Source: Congeria kusceri
Taxonomy: Eukaryota > Mollusca > Bivalvia > Myida > Dreissenidae
Length of the DNA: 64,000 nt
Reading direction: 5' to 3'
Assembly: GCA_027627225.1 (NCBI GenBank)
Contig: CM051034.1
Coordinates: 46,501,548 to 46,565,547 of the forward strand
The notes under the pieces are model-generated. The model did no database searches and was not told the DNA's origin. It was given only the letters and a program-made list of their open reading frames with translations. How positions within the stretch are numbered: the first letter of the stretch is position 1; each line of letters starts with the position of its first letter. Position numbers and translations under genes: made by a program. This document shows, piece by piece, positions 13,001-25,000 of this stretch.

Positions 13001-16000
13001 TGTTTTATTACACAAATTTAAAATATCTACAGAAGAAGTCAAGGAGGAGAGCTCATCCCATGCAGATGACAGCGAACCTAGAATGCATAACTTATCTTTC
13101 GGTGAGTTATACGTTTCAGATTTGTTTAAGGTTAAGAATGTGTCATTAATCATTAAAGCGCATGTACATATCACCTGGCTAAGAGGGTGGTTTTAAGTTT
13201 TAACTAACACCAACTCAATAATTTCTGGAAGTCATGTCCACATGGACTTTAGGGTGGGGATTCCTCACAATATGCCCCTTCATTCCGTCGCTAGCTTAAA
13301 GGGACTTTAAAGGGATTTTTGCATCTTTGAAGTATGCCATTATATGTCTTAACTCGACATATTTAACTCGACAGATTTAAGAAACGGAACAAAAGAGCTC
13401 GAGTATAATAACAAGAAAAAGATTTTTAAAAAAGAAGAAAAAAAGTTGCTCTCATCGGGGTTCGAACCCTAGATCGCTTTAGCCACTTGGCCATTCAGAC
13501 TTATATATTTAACCCTTAATTGTTTACTTTATGTAAGTGATCCATTGTCAATGATTTTAACTAAAACAACAGAACGCTCCAAATGATTTCACCGTTTAGT
13601 ATTACTAACGCTTTATAATTTTATCTTTTTCAGCTGATGATTACTTATTAATGAAATGGAATTTACAGTATGTTTCTATGATTGTAGTGTTTTTTCACTC
13701 CTTTATATACACTATTTTTATATTTTTGGAATCTGTGACAAAAATTTGAAAATTGTTATATTGTAAACAGGTCCCTTTAATGCTGAACCCTAGAAATGTT
13801 AAATAAGCTAAATTGGTAGTCTGTTGGGTTCATCCTTGTTTGGGATTGCATATGGGATACTTTATGTTCAGACATTGTTGGGATGGCATATGGGATACAT
13901 TACAATCAGACTTTGTTTGGGATTGCATATGGGATATACTTTGTGTTCAGAAATTTTTGGGGATTGCATATGGGGATACTTCATGTTCGGACATTGTTTT
14001 GGATTGCCTATAGGATACTTAATACAATGTATTCAGACATTGTCTGGGATCACATTTGGACATTTGGGATACTTTGTGCAGTGACTGGGAAACCCATGCA
14101 AAATGTGATATTTGCGCATAAAATTGAGAAAAATCACAAAGAAATGTTCACCGATGCGATTTCACGTTGAGTACGAATCGAAAAACGATGCTGTACAATA
14201 CACAATGCTGTACAATACACAATGCTGTACAATACACAATGCTGTACAATACACAATGCTGTACAATACACAATGCTCGACAATACACGATGCTGTACAA
14301 TACGCAATGCTGTACAATACACAATGCTGTACAATACACAATGTTGTACAATACACAATGCTGTACAATACACAATGCTCGACAATACACGATGCTGTAC
14401 AATACACAATGCTGTACAATACACAATGCTGTACAATACACAATGCTGTACAATACACAATGCTGTACAATACACTATGCTCGATCTGGTTACAGTTTTG
14501 TCACTAGTCGGCAGTCTGAAAAATCAATATCAACAAACACTTATTACACCTTGAACAGGAAGCGCAAGCGTCTGCATGGTGTATTTTTCTCGATTGAAAC
14601 AGACGTTCACAAAGTGTAATTGATGTAAATCCCATTAAACTGAGAGGAAATCCCATAGATGTTTGAAAAAGCCCATAGATTTTTGTGGAGATGAGAAATT
14701 GTCACATATGGAGAAATTCTTTCACAGTCACTGTTCGTGTTCAGACATTGTTTGTGATTGCACATACAAACCTGAAATCAAGACCTAGCTCTCTATTGCT
14801 AAAAACAACATTTCATTATTAACACATATGAGGTGCGTCGTGGGTAAACTGGACTTAATGCATGTGCGTAAAGTGCCGTTCTGGATTAGCCTGTGCAGTC
14901 CGCACAGGGTCATCTGGGATGGCACTTTCCGCTTTTATGGTATTTTCTGTTTCAAGGAAGTCTCTTTTAAACATAAATCCACTGTAGGTGGAAAATGCCG
15001 TCCTGGATTAGCCTGTGCAGACTGCACAGGCTAATCCGGGACGACACTTTACGCACATGCATTAAATCCGGTTTTCCTATGACACACCTCATATATATTG
15101 TGATGCAGGTGTTAGAAACACTTGATATTGTCAGACTCAGGAGGACCATCTGTGAACAACTTGAGCCCCAACAAACCAGATGAGAGTGTCCAGTACTCAG
15201 TAACTGGTCGGGAGTTGGCCAAGAATTTTTTGATGCAGGACATATCGTTCTCTTCGCTACTTCTCAATGAAGACAACACTGAACTACCCGGCTGCTCCAT
15301 GGAAAGGCAAAATGAAGATGGGGAAGTTAGCTTCCACTTGTTAGACGACAGGTCGTTGTTGTTGTCTGCCACGACAAGTCTGTTTTCGGATGTGGACAAT
15401 TTTAAGCAGGAAACAAGAACATCTTCAAAATCAACACCATCAAAAGTAAATTTTTTCGCCTATATATGTTCATAACATGTGTGTAACCATGTGTATAACA
15501 TGTATTTCCAATACATAATGACTTCAAAATCTATGTTGCAAATCTATGTTGCAAATTTTGCAAATTTTTTTTGTTGCGTTGAAGATCTTTCGGGTTCGGG
15601 TATTTTTTGCATAGGTTCCATGTTTCAGTAACGATAAATTACTTTAAGTAAACTTCACGGTAGGGAAACTCACCGGGCCACTTTATTTGGAGGTGTTAAG
15701 AAAATGTCCGCTTATGACTTACCAGTGGTCCGGTGGTGTAAAAATATTTTAAACAATAAGCAGACTTCCAATTTTGTATTATTTTCTCCGTTAACAGTAC
15801 ATTTTTAGAAATCTTGGAATGATATTACCAGGAGGAATGATAAAAAAACAGTTGAAGTTTCGTTAAATGATTTACAAAACTAAAGGCTGAAGGATTTTAT
15901 TAGTTGATATCTTTGAAACAAATTATGTTTCATTTATAATAAATGACAAATTATATACGGAATGCCAGGAAAAAGAAATTGTACTTAGACAAGTGACAAT

Positions 16001-19000
16001 TGTTTCCAGACAAGTATATTTATGCAATGAACTTGTCCATGAACAAGTAAATAATTGTAGTATTTCCACACCCCTGATGTTGAAATCAAGCAAAGTGTAT
16101 TCAGTGGGGATTTATTTGGTCAGTAAGATAAAATAACATGACCTGTTTGTCTTTCAGGAAAACAACACTACCACTGGAAAGAGGACAGACAAGACAAGTC
16201 CTTCCGGTGCGTCCTCAAAACCAGAGGTGTGTTTGTTTGGACTCAAGGTTTCTCAATACTTGCCATCCCTTGTGAGGCCCATATATCATCTAAAAAATTT
16301 GCTAAATAGGGCTCTTTCATGTAAGGTATTTAAATAAATTAAGAATGATTCATGCCAGTTCAAAACGTATTCTAAAAAAGTTATATAACGTGACGTCATT
16401 ACCAACGTAACGCAAGTGCTCATCACCCAAAGACAACGCTCTAAATTGGGTGCTAAAACGTTATTATCAGTAACACTGCTATAAATAAAGCAATCATTAA
16501 ATAAAATGGTTGTGCAATCAATTTTATGATACGTGTACAGCCGAACTTGGTTACCTGGAAGTTGAAGTTCCGATTATGTCAAAGTGGAAAATTACTCCAG
16601 ACTTCTTCCTTGTAAAAAAAATATGGTTACCTTAAATGTTTAACAGGAATTTTCGGGTATGTTGAGGTGATTTCCTATCCATAGAGTATTTGTGCACTTA
16701 TTTCTATGAATTTATCTCGAAGTGTTGACACCTGTGTCAAGACCTACCTAGCCACTGTACAAGTTTGTTCAAACTATGCAAACATCTTATCACTTATTTT
16801 TAAAATTAAATTTGAAAATCTGATGGGTACAGGACCCATTACGAAGTCTGTGAAAAAAATATTTAAAAAGCGAAAATTTACAATGTGCGGGGTATTGGAT
16901 CCATTCCCAGAGCTGTGAAAACAAAGATTTCTCAATGCAAAAAAGTTGAAAAAAATCGAAAATTCCCAATCAAAGCAGTGAAATTATAATTGCTTGAACC
17001 ACACTTCTGTTTTAGAAGGATCTGACAAAATATCAGCTTCTTACCAGCAAGGCTCCGAAATCTTATGACACAGAGGAGGAGCAACCGGACAAGTGCCTGC
17101 AGCTCACAAAACTTCGCGATTCTTCTAGCAGCCCCGCCATGAAGGCAGTCCATGAAAAGACGAAGGATGTCTATGACAGAGAAAGCCCAGAGGGGTTGAA
17201 CATTACAGGTTTGTTTTGTTGCTTTGCTTAGAAAATACAGAAACAAATGGATGAAAGTTTTCAATATTGTAACTGATTTCAGTTTTTTTGAAAGTTTTTA
17301 TCCAGCATAAAATATACCAAAAGCTAAGGGTTCAGTATTTTGAAAACATGAAATCAGAATTTTCATTTTTTTTCTGTACTTTCACCCTTGGAAACATTCA
17401 TACTGTTTTGACAGAATGCTTTGCATTGAATGCGTCCTTATACAATGTATAATACTGTATGCTTTTCTTTTGTTCTGCAAAATTAAAAAACTCAACAGTT
17501 TCTCAACAGTTTATTAGGGCCCCGCACATTTTTTGCGGGTGCCTTATAGTAATCACCCTGTCTGTCCGTCTGTCCGTCCGTCCGTCAGTCCGCACTAACA
17601 GGAGGGTAGTTAAGTGGTTAATGGGACTTTGAAGTTTTCTGAAATAAGCATTTATTGCACAATTCTTGTTCTGTCTATTTCTACACAACTAATGGTCTGA
17701 ATTCAATGAAACTTTATAGGAAGCTTCATTACCAAGAGGAGGTGTGCACTGAACCAGGGCATTCTGCTTCATTGATTTTTCTCAGAGTTGTGGTACTTTG
17801 AAGATTTCTGAAATAAGTATTTACTGCACAATTCTTGTCCGGTCTATTTCTATGCAACTACTGCTCTTAATTCAATGAAACGTTATAGGAAGCTTCATTA
17901 CTAAGAGGAGGTGTGCACTGAACCAGGGCGTTCTACTTCAATGATTTTTCTCAGAGTTGTGGGACTTTAAAGATTTCAGAAATAAGCAATTCTTGTCCGG
18001 TCTATTTAAACGCAACTACTGGCCAGAATTAAATAAAACTTTATAGGAAGCTTCATTACCCAGAGGTGGTGTGCACTGAGGAAGGATGTTCTGCTTAAAT
18101 GATTTTCTTTGAGTTATGGGACTTTGAAGATTTCTGAAATAAGTATTAAGTGCACAATTTTTGTCTTATTTATTTCTACACAACTACTGGCCAGAATACA
18201 ATGGTGATGTTTCATTATCAAAATGAGGTGTGCACTGTACAGGATGTTCCCTTTTAGTGATTTTCCTTGGAGTTAAGGGACTTTGGAGGTTGCTAAAATT
18301 AGTGTATAGTGCGGAATTCTTGTCTGGACTGTTTCTCAGCAACTACTAGCCATTATTCATTGATTTTTAGCTTAACTTTTCAAAGAAAAGGCAAGCTATT
18401 CCTTCTCACCCCAGCGTCGGCATCTGAGCTAGGTTTAAGTGTTTTGGTAAGCTAGTTTCTCAGGAATGGCTTGAGGGATTTCATTCAAACTTAAAACATT
18501 TATTCCCCACATTAAAATGAACCAATAGGCCAAGTTTGGTAACTTTAGTTTGAAATTTGTCAAAATAATGGTCTTTTTTGCCCTTATAAATTTTACATAA
18601 AAGCTATATGGACAGGTTAAAGTTTTTTGGTAAGCTAGTTTTTCAGGAATGGCTTGAGGGATTTTATTTTTGGGCCTTTTTACACTTAGAAATTGTACAT
18701 ATAAGCTATTTAGATAGGTTGAAGTTTTTCGGTAAGCTTGTTTCTCATTTTTTCATTTCCGCACTCTAACTCGAGAACATATTAAGCTATTGTAATGAAA
18801 CTTCAAACATAGATACCTTATAGCAAGACCTTGCTTGGGATTGCATATGGGGTGGGTGGGGTCAAGGACAAGGTCACTGTTAATAAAAATAGAAAAACAG
18901 TTTCCGCTCCATAACTTGAGAACATATTGAGATGTTTTAATAAAACTAAATATATAGATACTTTATATCAAGACCTCACTTGGGATTGCATATGGAGTGG

Positions 19001-22000
19001 GTGGGGTCAAGGTCGAGGTCACTGTTACAAAAAATAGACAAATGGTTTCCGCTCCATAACTTGAGATATTTTAATAAAACTTAATACATAGATACCTTAT
19101 ATCAAGACCTTTGAGATATTTTAATAAAACTTAATACATAGATACCTTATATCAAGACCTCGCTTGGGATTGCAAATGGCGTGGGTGGGTTCAGGGTCAC
19201 TGTTACTAAAAATAGGAAAAGGTTTCCGCTCAATAACTTGAGAACGCATTGAGATATTTTAATGAAACTTAATACATACATACCTTATATCAAGACCTCA
19301 CTTGGGATTGCCTATAGGGTCAAGGTCAAAGTCACTGTTACTAAAATTATTTCGCTTAATAACTTGAGAACACATTGAGATATTTTAATGAAACTTTATA
19401 CCTTATATTGAGACCTCACTTGGGATTGCATATAGGGTGGGTGGGGTCAAGGTCACTATTACTAAAAATGGAAAAATGGTTTCCGCTCAATAACTAGAGA
19501 ATGCGTTGAGTTATTTTAATGAAACTCAATAGATACCTTATATCGAGACCTCACATCGGATTGCATATAGGGTGGGTGGGGTCATGGTCGAGCCCACTGT
19601 TACTCAAAATAAAAAATGGTTTCCGCTCAATAGCTTGAGAACACATTGAGATATTTTAATGAAACTTCATACATAGATACCTTATATCGAAACCTCGCTT
19701 GAGATTGCATGTGTGGTTGGTGGGGTCAATGTCAAGTTCGCCATTACTGAACATTTTATTGATGTGCTGACTTTAATGCATATCGTTCGAAAAAAATAGT
19801 TTTAGTGGAATTTCCATTTTTCTTGTTTTAGAAAAAAATATCAGTAACTCGGACAAGCACAAGAAAAGTCGAGCACGCTCTTCTGATTGCATTCCCATTA
19901 CTTTGCAAAGCGCATTGAGGAGCATCCATCAGTTCACTGATAGCCTTGTTCCATCTTGTTTTGAATAATTTGGTTAAAATGCATACTTTCAAGGAATACA
20001 AAAAAAAAAAAAAAAAAAATATAATTAGAATAGGACATAAAACATAGAATAACCATTTTGTTGGAAAGACACAGGGTTGTCATTAACAAATGAAACAAAC
20101 GATTTTTTCTGAAAAGTAACCGATAAGGCCCGGGGTCAATGGGGCTGTCTAGGTCCCTTTGTAGGTCCAGGGCAAGGCCCTGGTGGGGGCTCAGGGGGGC
20201 GCAGGCACCCGATCGAAAACGAATTTTGAACATTTTGGAGGTCAAAATACTGCTATCCTGAGTACAAAAGTCACTGTTTTGAATGTATTTAATGTACCTA
20301 AATTACCTTTAAAACTCTTCACCAGCTGAATCATCAGAATCACTAGCCTCTATCTGCAGTGTTTTCAAGGCTGCTTCTATCTCCATTCTGAGTTCATCCT
20401 GTCCAATAACCAACTGAGTGTCATCTGTCTGCACCCCTGCCTCTGTGTAATTACTAGCTGCAGCTGCTGCTACTGTTTCCTTCTTCTCAGTTCTGACTGC
20501 TAGCTTGCTCCTGGTCTTCTGATTCGTCCATTTTGACACTGCTCCCTTTACCAGTTCTCCTGCATCCTCACACTTGGGACCATTCACAGTTACTTGCAGT
20601 AAAGCATTCAGCAAGTCATTTTGAATTCTATTTCTGTGTCTTGTTTTCATGTTTTTCTGAGCACTGGCTCCCCTTTCTGGCCAGGCATTACTTACTGGAA
20701 GCGAGGCAGCTACTTCTGCTATAAAACAAAGTTTTGGAAAGAATTGTTTGTATACTAGCACTGACAAAAGTTGATTCAAACACCATTCTGTAGTGGAAAT
20801 CTTATGTGTGTTATCAAGAACACCTTTGGGGAATTTTTGGTTTCAAAATGTCTCTCAGATGGTATTTCATGCTACCCCATTCAGTTTCAGGTTGATTGAC
20901 CTCCTCCGGTTTATCTGCAAAGAAATGTGTGGCTATCTGCTGAATTTCTCTATTTCCATACTCTTTGAGCTGGGCTGGGTTTTGAGGAATTGGCACTGGG
21001 TCAAAGATACAGAAGGCTGCTAATATTTCTGAAGAATCATTGCATCTTCATTTTGAGACTGTGATAGTGTTTGCAACAAAGCCTCATAATCATTGAATAC
21101 TGCTTTTACTGACGAGTCAAGGCTCAGCCACCTTGTTCTGCAAGCTTTTTTCAAACGTGTTGCTACAGATTTGGAAGCTCCTTTACTTAAGTTCATGCTT
21201 TTTAACTGCATCTGCATTTTCAGATAGGCTGCCATTCTTTTGGGGGAATTTTCAAAATAACTCCACAATTGTCTCAGGATAAGTTCTACTTCCTTAAAGT
21301 ATTTAATACTCTCATCGCTGTCAGTACAAGAAAGAGCGAGCTCGTGACGTACACAGTGTACATTAATTAGTGTGGGACACTTCAAGCGCAGCAGTGCAGC
21401 TACTCCTCCTCTTTTTCCAACCATAACAGATGCACCATCAGAGGAAAACCCCGTCATCTTTGTAATGTCAAGTCCACTATTTCGTACAGTCTCTACAAGT
21501 AGGTCTGAAATGCTCTCTGCAATAGCTGCGCTTGATTTCTCTAATATGTCTCGGCAGGACAAAAAGGAAGTATGCACATTGCCAGAGTCCTGATCAAAAT
21601 ACTGAATAAATGTTATGAGCTGCTCAGTAACACTGATATCGGACGCTTCATCAGTAAGTATGCTAATGCACCGGCTTTCTGAACTTTTTCAACCATGCCC
21701 TCTTTCACCGTTTCACCTAAGGTTAGGAAAAACTCCCTCTGAGCACCAACAGACATATGGTCAAAGTACTTCAGATTCTTGTAGTCATATACAGTTTCTG
21801 TCATGCTCAACATCGAATTTAATTTTCTAATTGGCATAAAGTTTTTCATAAGAAAATATGCAGTTGTGAATACCTTTTCATACAAAGATGTTTCAACATT
21901 TTTTGTGTGACAAACTTCTGTGTGAAAAACAGACAGCTGTTGTACCAACTCAGTTTCAGTTGCTGATATATGGGTCATAGACCGTGTACCAGGTGTATTA

Positions 22001-25000
22001 ACAAAAAGGTCTCTTTTATTAAGGGAGTGTTTCATGTTGTGTCTTTTACATAATATGCAGAACATGCCCTGGCCTTCTACAAAAGAAAGCCAGCAATAAT
22101 CTGAGAGTTTGTTATGATTAAATTTTGTGGGAAGCAGTCTTTTCTTTTCAGTTTCTGAGATATCTGTGCAGACATCCTGACAAAGATTCCTGTGATGTAC
22201 CCTATTTTCAGATCCATCAAATAATGTTTTAACTAACTCAAGACATTCCTTATCAGAAAATGGCTTTTGGTGATGTGAAACCTTCGTTTCCTCTGGTTTA
22301 GAAGCATTTATAGTTGGCAAAACATGTTCGAGTACGGACAGATCAACACTCATGGATTCTGCCCCCTGCTGTTTAGAGGCTGATGACACTGATCCACAGA
22401 CCGTACTTCAATTTCAACCCCTTTGCCCCCATCATCAGCTGGTTGGGAGCTGTGTGTAGATGAACCAGCATTGCCCCCAGAGCCACATGCATCGGCTGTA
22501 GGTGAATGCCCACTGCCCTCGGGTTTGGAACATGGGTTGTCTGTAGATGAATCAGCACTCCTCTTATCTGACCCTGAAATACAATTTTGTTCATAAATAT
22601 TAAAAGCGATATATGGACCATATACGCTTTTCTCAGACAAATATTTTTATCTGTTCTCATTATGGTTGAAAGAAGACCGGTTTGCATTAAATATTTTTGA
22701 AGAGACAAAGTAGTCGAGGAAAGGACGGCATTTTTTAGAAATAATACACGGCTTGTGAAGTTATGTTTTTTTTATTTATTTTGCTTGGAAAACTAAGCTA
22801 AGTTAAAGTATACCATGTTTAGTTATAATGAACATTGTTTCACTGCAAATTTAATTTTATTTTAGTTAAATTGTTTTACATCAATAGTTTTACTTTTAAA
22901 TGATACAAATTATTTAACCCCATGTGTGTGCATGAAGTTACATATCTCTATTATATGTCTCTGATTCAATAATTTGTTTAACTGTTCAACTGCAAAATAA
23001 CAAATCGAAAGTAATTAAATTATTCTACGAATGTACGATCTCGAATGAAAACGATAATATTTTTAAAATTCTCTTTACTTAGAAAATAAAATAAATCGTT
23101 TGCCTTACCTTGAACACAGTGAAACAACAGAACGAGGCAACGAAACACATCCTGTCTCAATGAACTGCGAAAAGCAGTTAAAACAAAAACTTTAACAAAT
23201 CAAACTTTTCAAACACGTATCATGCATCCGAACATAAACGAAACAATAAATAAACTGTTAGGCTATCCATGTCCAAACTCGTTCAATTCTCACCGGGTTT
23301 TGATTTGAAACCAAAGTCTGACAAAGTTTTAAATTTCATTTTCTTAGGCTCGTTCGCCATTGCCATGCTGCTGTCTACATTCATTTTGTACCGAGGCACG
23401 CGATTGGTTGTAAAACTAGTATCAACCAATCAAAAGCCACGTTTTAACTACAAGCGTTCTAATGCGAAAAAACAGTGTCGCTATACATAATTGCTCGTCA
23501 ATTTATTCGCTATATGCGAGATCGATATTTCCGATCACAATTTTAAAGTTCCCGAAAAAACAACCGATTTTCTCACGATTTTAAACGATGATTTCGATCG
23601 GCAATCGGTTAATAATGACAGCCCTGAAGACATGGTCCTTTCTTCTAATTAGGAAACTGGGTCCCAACCTTTTAGTGACAGTGGAATGTTTCACTTTGTT
23701 CTGACATTTTTCAGAGTTGTCCAAATTAAAATTATTGCATTTACTAAAACTTAACCTTTAATATAGATATTGTTCAATGTCCTTATTATCATATTATGTT
23801 CATTTATGTATTATTTCAAAGCCAACAAAGTGTTGTTTAGAATAAATTGCTATGAACTTTAAACTACCTCCTTTATTATATATAATTAATATTTTATCCC
23901 ATTGACGCAATAACACCCCATTGGATAAACTTAGCTGTATTTCACACCGTGGAAATAACTGTCGCGTGCACGGACTACGTTTTCTATTCCGTAACACGAT
24001 GCAGTCGCCATTGTTATGCTCCCCGAAAGGGGGGAGCATTTAGTCGCCGCTTTGTCCGCTTAGCCGCTTTGTCCGTCTGTCCAAATTCTAATTTCACTGC
24101 AGTTCAGTTTGTCCGGGTGTCCTTGATGATTTTATCCATCATACTCCATGTCCTTCTTTCCGTCCGTCCGTCCGATACTTTGTTTCTGCGCGAGAAAAAA
24201 ACAACATTTTAATGGAATATTTTCGTTTCCGCGTGAGATGTCGTGCAGGAACTAACAACTCGAATTCATTGAAATTGTATATGCAGCATTCCTACCAAGG
24301 GAACATGTGCATATTGTCAGGTTGTTCCAGTCTGATAATATTTTAGCTTATTTTGCTTGTCCACACTATAACTTGGCCATGGATGGAGGGATCTTAGAAT
24401 TACTTGACACAAATGTTTGCTCATGAATCAATCCCTAGGTCAAAGGTCAAGGTCACATCTAGAGTTCAAAGGGCAAAATTGACATTTTGCTTGTTTGTGC
24501 TTCAGCTTGCCATGGATTTTAAAAACTACTTGACACGAATGTTAACCTCAATGAGACAACATAAAGTGCATGTAAACCAGATCCATATGTCAAAGGTCAA
24601 GGTCACACGTAGAGGTCAAAAGTCAAAATCAGTTTTTGCTTGTCCTGACTATGACATGGTCATTGAATGATCTATTTTCCAATTAAGTGGCACAAATGTT
24701 TGCCTAAATTAGACGGTATGTTACGAGCATGAATTAGATCTGTAGGTCAAAGGTCAATGTCATACTTAAAGGTCTCAAGTCGAAATTGATCTTTTGCTTG
24801 TCCGAACTTTTAACTTCTTGAATCGATTTTTAAGACTTTACACGAATGTTAGCCACAACATAACAACATATCATTGTATGAATCAGGTTCTTAGGTTTCA
24901 GGTCAAGGTCACATTTAGAGGGCAGAGTGGCATCGGGGATCATCATCCATCATACTGATATTCTTGTTTACTTTTATCGATCACGTTTTCTGGTCAGTCA

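Noticed and set aside
14112..14619. Six long overlapping open frames on both strands
   Set aside because: They are all readings of the stop-free 17-bp minisatellite; no splice or start context.
23269..23490. Small membrane protein on + strand
   Set aside because: One hydrophobic segment, but it lies inside the hAT element's 5' region in the opposite orientation and shows no homology that I recognise.
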